Shown: positions 1-6,602 of the stretch, one piece after another
Layout: each line of letters starts with the position of its first letter
Numbering within the stretch: position 1 is the first letter of the stretch
Virus record (IMG/VR): IMGVR_UViG_3300008107_000527
Location: 1 to 42,650 of that record
Reading direction: 5' to 3' (one strand)
Length of the DNA stretch: 42,650 bases
From: a virus
Program-made: the position numbers and the translations under genes
The notes under the pieces: generated by a model
The model's database searches: none
What the model was told of the DNA's origin: nothing
The model's input: the letters and a program-made list of their open reading frames with translations, nothing else

Positions 1-198
1 GGTTTTTGCAATGGCCCTCAGTGCCTCTGGTATGAGTGGAACTTTTAGCAGAGGCAGCTTTGGTGGAAATCCAAAAGAAATAGTGGGCAACGAAACTGTT
101 GGCAATGGTAACGATATTACGATGGTAATCGTGTTCGATGCCTTATCAACAGAGACTGATGATCTGGGCCAATTTAGACCGACTGAAGGTGTTGCCAT
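1..198 (-). CDS. Unknown protein, N-terminal part (runs off window start)
   Basis: An open minus-strand frame starts at ATG 198-196 and stays open to base 1, giving 66 residues with no stop. The start lies one base after the TAG stop of the hub/spike gene (202-200), so it continues that operon. The visible part has a polar N-terminus, a short beta-type stretch (TITIVIS) and then a very Pro/Leu-rich segment (LPLPTVSLPTISF, PPKLPLLKVPLIP). I do not recognise the family. Its position directly after the spike suggests a tail or baseplate component, but no PAAR-type glycine motif is seen, so I do not call it a spike tip. Confidence 0.65.
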   Translation of the reverse strand, partial: MATPSVGLNWPRSSVSVDKASNTITIVISLPLPTVSLPTISFGFPPKLPLLKVPLIPEALRAIAKT

Positions 199-199
199 A

Positions 200-1237
200 C
201 TATTGAGCTATTGTTGTGGTTGACCCTATCATTTCTGACGTTATTTGCACAATAGGTGGTCCAGTTGGAGATCCATCATTGCCATTTGAATGGGTATGGG
301 AATTGAAAGCTAAAACGAGTAAATCGCTAAGTGTGACCGTACTTTTTGCGAGTGCGCCTAGTGCAATGTTTCCACCATTGATCAATATGTTTTGGGCTGA
401 CACCTGAACTCCAAGTTCACCCACAACAACGGACGATTGATCTGGCGTCGATACTGTAACAGTCGTGGGCGATAGACTTACATAGCATCCACTGCCAGTA
501 GAAATCGCAATATTACCGTCGCCATCAAAGGCAAGAGTTGATCCAGCGGCATCCGCAAGAGTTACAGTGCCATCAATTATCGTGAACAAAGCTGCGCCGA
601 CGAAAAGAGAGTATCGTCCAACAAATTGAATGAGATCCTCATCCAGAGAGATAGCCATGTCAGTGGCTTTGATTGAGAATCCTTTGGTTGTTTCAAAAAA
701 GATCTGGTCCTCTGCACTTACTTGCAATGAGCTGATGATTGCTGTGATGTCCTGAACGCTAATCTGCAAGTCTTGGTTTGCTCTTAGCAGTATTCCATCG
801 ACTCCATCATCCAATAGTATAACGTTGCCTTTGGCCGTTGCAAGCAGAACAGACGTTTCATTCAACTCAACTGTGTGGCCAAACTTTGTAAGTGCTGCCC
901 TGAATGGCCGTCCATTCTTGTCATACTGATGAAGTGGAAATTTTTGTGCCTGTGATCTACTTTGAGTTGCCCACTCCCACAGTGGCTTCTCTGGCTCCCC
1001 ATCAAGAAAGGTCACCCACACCTGGTCACCCACATCTGGAATCCAGTCAATTCCACCAGACTTGGCTGATCCACCAGCTGGAAGTCCTCTTGACAGCGCC
1101 CATGGCAGTTGGGCAGTGGACACTTGGCTTGAGTTTCCGTAGGCAATAGGCACCCTTACCTTGAGCCTTCCAAGCTTTTCTGGGTCCCTATTGTCTTCAA
1201 CCACTCCGGTGTAGACTCCTGGATATTGTGCTTCCAT
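200..1237 (-). CDS. Baseplate hub/spike protein, gp5/gpV-like (345 aa)
   Basis: This is likely the central spike of the contractile tail, which pierces the host envelope. The N-terminus (YPGVYTGVVEDNRDPEKLGR, then LKVRVPI) is the typical opening of the baseplate assembly protein V/gp5 OB-fold domain, followed by DVGDQVWVTFLDGEPEKPLW, which is the second hallmark of that domain. From about residue 125 the protein is a run of short beta repeats (ILLRANQDLQIS, IFFETTKGFSIKA, SGCYVSLSPTTVTVS), as expected of a triple-stranded beta-helix spike. Near the C-terminus FNSHTHSNG contains an HxH motif; in P2 and phi92 spikes such a motif binds iron at the tip. No lysozyme domain is visible, unlike T4 gp5. 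It is divergent from the tube-like gene, with starts about 15 bases apart. Confidence 0.85.
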   Translation of the reverse strand: MEAQYPGVYTGVVEDNRDPEKLGRLKVRVPIAYGNSSQVSTAQLPWALSRGLPAGGSAKSGGIDWIPDVGDQVWVTFLDGEPEKPLWEWATQSRSQAQKFPLHQYDKNGRPFRAALTKFGHTVELNETSVLLATAKGNVILLDDGVDGILLRANQDLQISVQDITAIISSLQVSAEDQIFFETTKGFSIKATDMAISLDEDLIQFVGRYSLFVGAALFTIIDGTVTLADAAGSTLAFDGDGNIAISTGSGCYVSLSPTTVTVSTPDQSSVVVGELGVQVSAQNILINGGNIALGALAKSTVTLSDLLVLAFNSHTHSNGNDGSPTGPPIVQITSEMIGSTTTIAQ

Positions 1238-1251
1238 TTAGTTATGGTAGA

Positions 1252-1914
1252 ATGCGTATAGTTTCCAAGAACATTTGGGGATCAGCTTCCACAGAGGGAA
1301 TTGACCAACAGAGAGATGATCTTTGGTTCGTTGATTTCAAGGTTGTGGCAAATGACCTGAACTTTACACTGGACAACTCTTGGCTGTACGTCAAGTCTGT
1401 TAAGTTGCCCAATTTAGAGACCATAGCTGAAGCCTTTAAGCGTGATTCACGCCCATATTACTTACCAGGCTATGACAAACCCATGGAGACGGTTGATATA
1501 ACCTTTCTCTATCCCATACCACAGACAGGCCAAGAATACCCACCAATCTATCACCTGCTCTACAAGTGGAGAGCCAGAGTTAGAGCTGGACGTGGTGCCA
1601 TGTCTGGTGAAAGGGCTGAGTACATCTCTGAGGCCAACAACTATGGAGCCGCACTGCCTTTCAGGTGGGATCTTCCTTTGAGATTCTTACGTGGCAACAG
1701 ACCCCAAGAAACTCCTACAACCTTTGACGCTTCTTCAACTGTCTCTGCTTTGTCGACATCATCAGCCCACATAATGAAAAATGCCTGGCTATCAAGCCTA
1801 GGCATTTCTGAAGTCGACACTAGCAGCCAAGCAAAAGGCGTCGAGATCAGAACGTCATTCTACTGTGAAGACGTTTTACTCTCTACACCTGATGGCGTAA
1901 GGTACGATCCTTAA
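1252..1914 (+). CDS. Probable tail tube or tube-initiator fold protein (220 aa)
   Basis: The protein has an early phrase about a displacement on one axis (DLWFVDFKVV, LYVKSVKLPNLE) and then a strand pair (METVDITFLYPI) followed by HLLYKWRARVRAG. That arrangement resembles the gp19/gp54-type tube fold used by T4-like phages, where the second strand set is followed by a helix ending in a basic segment. The C-terminus (VEIRTSFYCEDVLL) again looks like a tube strand. I chose ATG 1252 (MRIVSKNIWG); an in-frame ATG at 1228 would overlap the start of the divergent hub gene. Neighbouring hub/spike supports a tail role. The stop shares the bases TTAA with the converging small gene. Which tube-fold protein it is (tube, tail terminator or baseplate cap) cannot be decided here. 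Confidence 0.55.
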   Translation: MRIVSKNIWGSASTEGIDQQRDDLWFVDFKVVANDLNFTLDNSWLYVKSVKLPNLETIAEAFKRDSRPYYLPGYDKPMETVDITFLYPIPQTGQEYPPIYHLLYKWRARVRAGRGAMSGERAEYISEANNYGAALPFRWDLPLRFLRGNRPQETPTTFDASSTVSALSTSSAHIMKNAWLSSLGISEVDTSSQAKGVEIRTSFYCEDVLLSTPDGVRYDP

Positions 1915-2114
1915 CTAGGAATTGGTGTGTGACCCAACTTGTGTGGGGCCTCTTCCTTCTGTTTGGCCTCAGTTGACTTACGAAGTGTCTCTAGCACCCG
2001 AAGACTGTCAGAAAGAGACGGACCAGAGGTACGAACCTTGGGCTTCTTCAATCCGCCAAGGCTTTCGGCAATTTGGATATGATCGTTGACGTTCTTCACA
2101 TAGTATCTACACAT
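1911..2114 (-). CDS. Small hypothetical protein (67 aa)
   Basis: A hydrophilic, lysine-rich minus-strand frame exactly fills the gap between the tube-like gene and the primase gene. Its stop TAA and the TAA of the tube-like gene share the four bases TTAA at 1911-1914. Its start ATG (2114-2112) shares the palindrome CATG with the primase ATG at 2113. A longer version from ATG 2132 is possible (73 aa) but overlaps the primase further. Residues such as NDHIQIAESLGGLKKPKV look like a helix plus a basic tail. No family is recognised. The tight fit at both ends is the main argument that it is real. Confidence 0.5.
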   Translation of the reverse strand: MCRYYVKNVNDHIQIAESLGGLKKPKVRTSGPSLSDSLRVLETLRKSTEAKQKEEAPHKLGHTPIPS

Positions 2115-3135
2115 GAATGGCCAGTCTCTCATATCTGAGGTTCATGCCATATTCTCAGTGGTTCCCGACAGATCCACCAGAGAGGAACTGATCATTCTGT
2201 GTCCTGAGCCCAACTGTGGTGACAAGACAGGAAACAGATCAATCAACGTCAAGTCAGGCAAGACAAACTGTTGGCGTTGCAATAAGGGTGGAGACTTTGT
2301 AAGATGGGCCAAATCTCTTGGTTACTCAATTGAAGATGGGGAAACTCAAGCTGTTGGTCTTGATACCCTTGAGAGTCTTTCAGACGAGGTTGACAGAGTT
2401 GAGAAATCTTACGTCCCATCTCTTATTGATGTAAAACTTCCAAGAGGCTTCATTGCCTTGAGAGATGAGCCTGACTCCGCCTACTATCGGCTTATAGCCA
2501 AGATGGCAAAACGTAAGAATCTTTCCATCGAGATTTTTGCTGATGCTGGTGTGGGATTTACCAGAGATTCTGACTTCTGGGAACCCTATGCCATATTTCC
2601 AGTCTATGAATGGGACAGGGTTGTCTACTATCAGGGCCGTACATACGTTGACATACCAGGTGAATCCACAAAGAAATTTCCTTCAAAGAATGAGCTAAAG
2701 TTTGGCTCATCATGCTGGGTTTACAACCTAGACGAGGCACGTGAGAAACGTGCTACAACGGTAGTGGTTGTTGAATCCATACTGAATGTCATGTCACTGC
2801 GACAAGAGTTTCAACGTCGTGGTATAAAGGATGTTGTGCCCATAGCAGTCTTCAAACATTCCATATCAGCTATGCAAGAGCGTAAGATTATGGCCATACG
2901 CTCAATTAAGGAGGTATGCATAATGTATGATGCTGATGCCACGCAATCTGCATTCAAGGAGTCAAGGAAGTTCATGAATAGGTGCAGATTCTCTGTGGCA
3001 CACATACCACAAACGCCTGAAGGCAAAACTCAAGACGCAAATGACAATGTGGAGTTTGCCGTAGACCAGTTTCTAAATCGCCAGTTCTATGACACAGCCG
3101 TCTCTCAACTAGAGATTGAACTACTTAAACTATGA
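2113..3135 (+). CDS. DNA primase with zinc ribbon and TOPRIM domain (340 aa)
   Basis: It makes RNA primers for lagging-strand replication. Residues 30-56 hold a CHC2/T7-type zinc site: C30-x4-C35 then C53-x2-C56 (CWRCNKGGDF). The catalytic TOPRIM core follows: the acidic residue of strand 1 is in TVVVVESILN (E221) and the DxD motif is MYDADA (D273, D275). The later QDANDN matches the conserved D-N-D element after the TOPRIM core in bacterial and phage primases. Between them, DVGFTRDSD-like text (AGVGFTRDS) and YYQGRTY are usual primase sub-motifs. No helicase domain is fused, so the phage presumably encodes a separate replicative helicase. The stop overlaps the next gene by ATGA. Confidence 0.9.
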   Translation: MNGQSLISEVHAIFSVVPDRSTREELIILCPEPNCGDKTGNRSINVKSGKTNCWRCNKGGDFVRWAKSLGYSIEDGETQAVGLDTLESLSDEVDRVEKSYVPSLIDVKLPRGFIALRDEPDSAYYRLIAKMAKRKNLSIEIFADAGVGFTRDSDFWEPYAIFPVYEWDRVVYYQGRTYVDIPGESTKKFPSKNELKFGSSCWVYNLDEAREKRATTVVVVESILNVMSLRQEFQRRGIKDVVPIAVFKHSISAMQERKIMAIRSIKEVCIMYDADATQSAFKESRKFMNRCRFSVAHIPQTPEGKTQDANDNVEFAVDQFLNRQFYDTAVSQLEIELLKL

Positions 3136-3707
3136 CCAAAATTCGACCAATTGGCGAGCGCATTGCCATTGTCAACACTGAAGTGGCTTACGAGGGCAAG
3201 ATTGCTTTGCCTGAGAGTGCTCACAAGACTCACGTCCACGGCAAGTGCATTGCAGTGGGATCCGGCAAATACCCTGATGGCACCACCAAGGAGATGTATG
3301 CCAAGGAAGGTGAGGTCTACCTCTACCAGATTGATGGCTCTCAGCAGGTCAATGCGACCTTCAAGGTTGACAACCAGCCAGTGCTTCTTTTGCATCAGGC
3401 CGACATGATTTGTCGTCTGAATGACAAGGTTGTAAGTTTTGACACCATCGACATGATGGGCCACTGGCTGTTGGTTGAACCTTACTTCGAGAACAAGAGT
3501 GAGATCATCATCCCTGATTCGGCCAAGGAAACACAGCATGATCTACACCACTTCAAGCTAGCCAAGAAAGGCCCACAAGCCGATATCAGGGCTAATGTAG
3601 GAGACGAGATTTTCCCTGCTCGTGGACGTCTTACACCTCTGAACCTGGATGGCAAGATCTATTGCTTCATCCAGGACAACTTCATTTATGGTCACTTGGA
3701 GTCGTGA
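3132..3707 (+). CDS. Co-chaperonin-like protein with two GroES domains (191 aa)
   Basis: The first domain (about residues 1-93) begins RPIGERIAI and continues GKIALPESAHKTHVHGK, CIAVGSG and MYAKEGEVYLY, which follows the GroES order of a first strand, a mobile loop and the GD-V-x-F closing strand. A second, more divergent copy (about 104-191) repeats it: GHWLLVEPYF, SEIIIPDSAKETQHD, then NVGDEIFPARG. Normal GroES is about 95 residues with one domain, so this is a tandem fusion. Phage co-chaperonins such as T4 gp31 work with host GroEL to fold the capsid protein. The gene is translationally coupled to the primase (ATGA). No GroEL gene lies in the window. Confidence 0.8.
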   Translation: MTKIRPIGERIAIVNTEVAYEGKIALPESAHKTHVHGKCIAVGSGKYPDGTTKEMYAKEGEVYLYQIDGSQQVNATFKVDNQPVLLLHQADMICRLNDKVVSFDTIDMMGHWLLVEPYFENKSEIIIPDSAKETQHDLHHFKLAKKGPQADIRANVGDEIFPARGRLTPLNLDGKIYCFIQDNFIYGHLES

Positions 3708-3725
3708 GTTTTACTCCAATAAGCA

Positions 3726-3762
3726 TTTTCACCGATCGGTGAAAACTTCACTTTGAGTGAAG
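3726..3762. repeat. Two adjacent perfect inverted repeats
   Basis: Bases 3726-3745 form a perfect 20-base palindrome centred on CGATCG (arms TTTTCACCGA/TCGGTGAAAA). Directly after it, CTTCAC (3746-3751) and GTGAAG (3757-3762) form a 6-bp hairpin with a TTTGA loop. They lie 18 bases after the stop of the GroES-like gene and just before the strong terminator. They could be additional transcription stops for the plus strand or a protein-binding site. Confidence 0.6.
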
Positions 3763-3764
3763 AC

Positions 3765-3798
3765 AAAAAAAACGGCCCGCATTTCTGCGGGCCGTTTT
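3765..3798 (-). terminator. Intrinsic terminator, strong on minus strand, weaker on plus
   Basis: A 12-bp perfect stem (3769-3780 with 3787-3798, loop ATTTCT) ends on the minus strand in a run of eight T (complement of 3772-3765). It lies 16 bases after the stop of the Gly-rich protein gene, so it ends that transcript. Read on the plus strand the stem ends in only four T, so it can also stop transcription coming from the primase/GroES-like block. Confidence 0.9.
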
Positions 3799-3814
3799 GC
3801 TGTGTGGAAATGGC

Positions 3815-4324
3815 TTAGTAGCCACCGCCACCGGACACACCACCGTAGCCATCGCTCGGAGGCTGAGTGCCGTTTGGAGCATCTGGAGGATTGCCCCAGT
3901 ATTGGCCGATGACCGGATCGTTGAAGATCGGATCGTAGCCCCAACCACGCTTGCCAGCGTTGACGATGTCGACCTGAGCGCCGCGCAGATCGCCCTTGTT
4001 GCGGAATACGGTCGTTACGTTGGCCGTAACAGACTTAGCATTGCCGGAACTGTCAACACCAGAACCGAAGAAGCCGAACTTCTTAGCGAGGATGTTATAG
4101 CTCAGGGTCTTTACACCCTTAGGCTTGACTGTGACCGCCGAACCCACGTTAGTGAAACCACTCGCAGTAAGCGTGGAGGCAACCTTAGCTTGGAACCACA
4201 GATCGTAATCTGAGGTATTCTCGATGATAAGATCGAGATTGCCAAGGCGCTCGTTAGCATACTGCAGGTAGCCATTGCACTTCGTGGCGTCCGTCCCGAA
4301 ACTAACTTGACTGACTTGATTCAT
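3815..4324 (-). CDS. Gly/Tyr-tailed protein of unknown function, possibly an abundant virion protein (169 aa)
   Basis: The body has alternating strands (LDLIIENTSDYDLWFQAKVAS, KPKGVKTLSYNIL) resembling an Ig-like or jelly-roll beta fold, with DLIIENTS and VTVKPKG as paired edge strands. The last 35 residues are Gly/Pro/Asn/Tyr-rich and end GGVSGGGGY. It has no membrane segment. It stands as a monocistronic unit: a 106-base leader region in front and a strong terminator behind, unlike most genes here. That arrangement suggests separately controlled, high expression, as for a structural or decoration protein; this is inference. Upstream of ATG there is no Shine-Dalgarno sequence but an A-rich stretch (CACAAAACAAC). 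No family is recognised. Confidence 0.75.
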   Translation of the reverse strand: MNQVSQVSFGTDATKCNGYLQYANERLGNLDLIIENTSDYDLWFQAKVASTLTASGFTNVGSAVTVKPKGVKTLSYNILAKKFGFFGSGVDSSGNAKSVTANVTTVFRNKGDLRGAQVDIVNAGKRGWGYDPIFNDPVIGQYWGNPPDAPNGTQPPSDGYGGVSGGGGY

Positions 4325-4430
4325 GTTGTTTTGTGTTAAGGGTCCACTCAGACCCGTTAATGTGCAGCTTAAGTGCTATATTTCGGAATACGGTCCTCCG
4401 AAACAATTCAAGATCAATCGTATAAACTAA
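4325..4430 (-). promoter_or_regulatory. Leader/promoter region of the Gly-rich protein gene
   Basis: This 106-base gap holds two inverted repeats. Distal: TTTCGGA 4381-4387 with TCCGAAA 4397-4403 (9-base loop). Proximal: GGGTC 4340-4344 with GACCC 4351-4355 (6-base loop), which would be a hairpin in the 5' leader, followed on the minus strand by TTAACACAAAACAAC and the ATG. The AT-rich CGAAATATAGCAC just downstream of the distal repeat on the minus strand is the best -10 candidate I see. The distal repeat may be the end of the nuclease transcript or an operator. Confidence 0.45.
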
Positions 4431-5480
4431 TTAACCCATTAGTTCTTGACCAAAGGCCAACAAATCCTCCTCCATGACTTGAATGCCTTTCTTGTCTGGA
4501 GGGTTATTTTTAATGTAGGCCTTCATAAGGCTCTCCACATCAAATGTCACGTCCTTTTGGACTGTTTCAACATTTGCTTGACCTGGAGCTGACTCAATAT
4601 AATCATAGACTGGAATAGCTCTATGGGACAGTGGGTGCCCATAGAATCTTTGAGCCTCTTCAAAAGATTTCAGCCTTACTTCAAATCGATCCTCTGACTC
4701 TTGTCTTACTGTGGCTTCGAACTGCTCCAAACTCTGCCGATGATACTGCGGCATCTTAGTGTTTACCAGTTCAGCTTTACCAGTCTCTGTATCGAGAACC
4801 ATAACATACTTGGTCTCATTCAGCTCACCAAAATCTTGCTGAAAGGGCGAACCAACGTAGAAATGATTGGGTTTGAACTGCTGGTGTTTGTGGATGTGGC
4901 CTAGGAAGGCAGCATCAACTTGTGGAATGTCATCAGCCACCAGCCCATCTTGTAATGTCATGCCATGGGCCAAAGCGCCCTGGATTGAGAAGTGGCCAAG
5001 CAAGATAACCTTACGACGTGTGCCTGCAACTGTCCTGGCCTTCTGGACAGTCTGAATGATGGTCTTCTTCAGTTCCTCCTCATTGTCAATGTATGAGACA
5101 CAGGCAAATACGGCCTCACAGCCAAAGTCAATCACACCATGAGACTTTATCACAGTAAAGATACCATCATACATGACACCAGGGTGGACCTCTGTGCTTC
5201 TAAGCCACTGCTCATGGTTGCCCATGAGCTTGATGTTTCGACCTTTGAAAGCTGACAGTGGCGTCAGCACTGAGTGGATCGTGGGAATAGGAATGGCTTG
5301 ACGATCATCCGTGGTGTCTCCAAGATCAATGAGGCCATCACACTTATGCTTGTCATAGGTTTTCTTAAGAAACGCCATGAAGGTGTTGACACGCCACCTT
5401 TGAAGTGGCATGCTTGGGTCATTGAAACATCTCTCATGGCCATCAGCAGCCTGGAGATCGCCATAGATGAGGAATCGCAT
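4431..5480 (-). CDS. SbcD/Mre11-type phosphoesterase (gp47-like nuclease subunit, 349 aa)
   Basis: It is a calcineurin-fold metallophosphoesterase with the SbcD/Mre11/T4 gp47 motif order: LIYGDLQ (D8), IDLGDTTDD (D52, D55), LMGNHEQW (N88, H89), ILLGHFS (H163) and FLGHIHKHQ (H195, H197). With a gp46/SbcC-type ATPase such enzymes process DNA ends during recombination and repair; that partner is not in this window. The first motif reads GDLQ, where the family normally has D-x-H, so one metal ligand may be replaced by Gln. The C-terminal 100 residues are the usual capping region. It overlaps the Nudix-like gene by one base at 5480, so the two are probably coupled. Confidence 0.85.
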   Translation of the reverse strand: MRFLIYGDLQAADGHERCFNDPSMPLQRWRVNTFMAFLKKTYDKHKCDGLIDLGDTTDDRQAIPIPTIHSVLTPLSAFKGRNIKLMGNHEQWLRSTEVHPGVMYDGIFTVIKSHGVIDFGCEAVFACVSYIDNEEELKKTIIQTVQKARTVAGTRRKVILLGHFSIQGALAHGMTLQDGLVADDIPQVDAAFLGHIHKHQQFKPNHFYVGSPFQQDFGELNETKYVMVLDTETGKAELVNTKMPQYHRQSLEQFEATVRQESEDRFEVRLKSFEEAQRFYGHPLSHRAIPVYDYIESAPGQANVETVQKDVTFDVESLMKAYIKNNPPDKKGIQVMEEDLLAFGQELMG

Positions 5481-6037
5481 CAGATCAGGTCCAAAATGGC
5501 ACTACGAATGGCCAAGCTATTGTCCTTGATAAATGGTCCCAGTGATGGAGCCCATTGTAGATCAAGCAACTTGCCCAACTCAGTGTAGTGCACTTTTCGC
5601 ATTTCAGGGTGCTTGTCTGGCTCCTTGTTGACCATGGTATCCAGAGTCTTCACAGGCAGAGCCATCACAGTGATCACCCAGTGCCAGTTGTCTACAGCCG
5701 CGATATTTTCGTACACACCAATCATCTTGGCCTTGGTGTAGTCAGCTTCCAAGTTCAGTTCCTCTTGGAGTTCAACAGCAAACTGTTGGGCTAATGAAAA
5801 ACCACACTCATGCAACCCAGATGGCAGTGACCAGCAGTTCTTAGCTGAGCGGACGTTTGGCCCACGATAGATCAAGGGGAAGTAACCCTCTGGATCAACT
5901 GCAAAGCCAGACACAGTTACATTGGGTACTGGCACGGCAGAATTACCATCTGTGCGCCATTTCCAGTTAGCTTTGATAGGTTCAATCACAAACTCAAGAA
6001 CTGTACTTAAGTCGTGACAATTGATCGAATACTTCAA
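5480..6037 (-). CDS. Nudix-like hydrolase with a degenerate box (185 aa)
   Basis: The phrase SLPSGLHECGFSLAQQF followed by AVELQEELNL aligns with the Nudix box G-x5-E-x7-R-E-U-x-E-E-x-G-U. The two catalytic/metal glutamates in LQEEL are kept, but the first E is F and the R is V. Before it, GFAVDPEGYFPLIYRGPNVRS looks like the typical first strands. Nudix enzymes cleave nucleoside diphosphate derivatives; with the altered box, activity is uncertain and a binding role is possible. The only usable start is TTG at 6037; no ATG occurs before the box. The start region overlaps that of the divergent plus-strand gene by up to 24 bases. Confidence 0.6.
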   Translation of the reverse strand: MKYSINCHDLSTVLEFVIEPIKANWKWRTDGNSAVPVPNVTVSGFAVDPEGYFPLIYRGPNVRSAKNCWSLPSGLHECGFSLAQQFAVELQEELNLEADYTKAKMIGVYENIAAVDNWHWVITVMALPVKTLDTMVNKEPDKHPEMRKVHYTELGKLLDLQWAPSLGPFIKDNSLAIRSAILDLI

Positions 6038-6373
6038 TTTCTGATGGAGGACACAGAGGCCGAAAAGCTGGATGAGAAAGCCAAGGCTTATGTGGACCGC
6101 CTGCTTTTAAGGTTGATGACGTCACCAGCCTTGATGTCCTTTTTAGAGGCAACTCAGCTACTAAAAGAGGGCGATGACTACATAGTCGAACTGCTCTTCA
6201 GAAAAGTTCCTGAAGAGCAGGTCGATGTCATCAAGCAATTTATTGCTGAGCCAAACACATCTTTTGCTTTTGAGCAGAGAGGCCAGACTCATTTTGCCTT
6301 CAGAGTCAAACTAGCTCCAAAGGATCTTGTGGATGATTCCGGGCAGGGTCCAACAACTGGTGTTGGGGAGTGA
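6014..6373 (+). CDS. Hypothetical protein (119 aa)
   Basis: A GTG start at 6014 gives 119 residues; an ATG at 6044 (MEDTEAEKLDEK) gives 109 and would avoid the overlap with the Nudix-like gene's TTG start. The protein is highly charged and helical at the N-terminus, then DDYIVELLFRKVPEEQVDVI and TSFAFEQRGQTHFAFRVKL, probably an alpha/beta domain. The family is not recognised. Its 3' end overlaps the converging small gene by 68 bases, a long convergent overlap for this genome. Confidence 0.6.
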   Translation: MTIDRILQFLMEDTEAEKLDEKAKAYVDRLLLRLMTSPALMSFLEATQLLKEGDDYIVELLFRKVPEEQVDVIKQFIAEPNTSFAFEQRGQTHFAFRVKLAPKDLVDDSGQGPTTGVGE

Positions 6374-6563
6374 TATAGACTAGTCTCCCCATGAGAAAGT
6401 CTTTCACAATCTTACGGCACATATGGCCGCGTGACTTGACGCTGCGAATTGACAGGTCATCACGAACCTTGTCCAGAAGCTTACCATCATCACTTTCCAA
6501 TCTGAAGGCGATGATGGCCTCTTTACCTGGCCGCTTGGCTTTGACTTTACCTTGTTCTGTCAT
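6306..6563 (-). CDS. Small basic protein, possible ribbon-helix-helix regulator (85 aa)
   Basis: The segment AIIAFRLESDDGKLLDKVRD followed by SRGHMCRKIVKDFLMG looks like a short strand plus two helices, the order found in Arc/MetJ-type ribbon-helix-helix DNA-binding proteins. The N-terminus (KVKAKRPGKE) is very basic. The C-terminal 25 residues lie in the overlap with the converging gene. It is transcribed divergently from the portal gene across a 39-base gap, a common place for a regulator. The function is inferred only from the residue pattern. Confidence 0.5.
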   Translation of the reverse strand: MTEQGKVKAKRPGKEAIIAFRLESDDGKLLDKVRDDLSIRSVKSRGHMCRKIVKDFLMGRLVYITPQHQLLDPARNHPQDPLELV

Positions 6564-6602
6564 GGTTAAGAGAACATACTCTACCCTAGTTTACAAGAAA
6601 AT
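6564..6602. promoter_or_regulatory. Divergent gap in front of the portal gene block
   Basis: This 39-base AT-rich gap separates the starts of the small basic gene (-) and the portal gene (+). It must hold the start signals for the portal-gp25 block. GGTTAAG (6564-6570) abuts the minus start. On the plus side CTAGTTTACAAGAAAAT precedes the ATG, with no Shine-Dalgarno sequence. Promoter boxes cannot be assigned with confidence. Confidence 0.35.

Noticed and set aside
11-223. Plus-strand 70-residue frame at the window start
   Set aside because: It is antisense to an open minus-strand gene (198-1) that directly follows the hub/spike gene.
904-1149. Plus-strand 81-residue frame inside the hub gene
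   Set aside because: It is antisense to the conserved gp5/gpV OB-fold domain.
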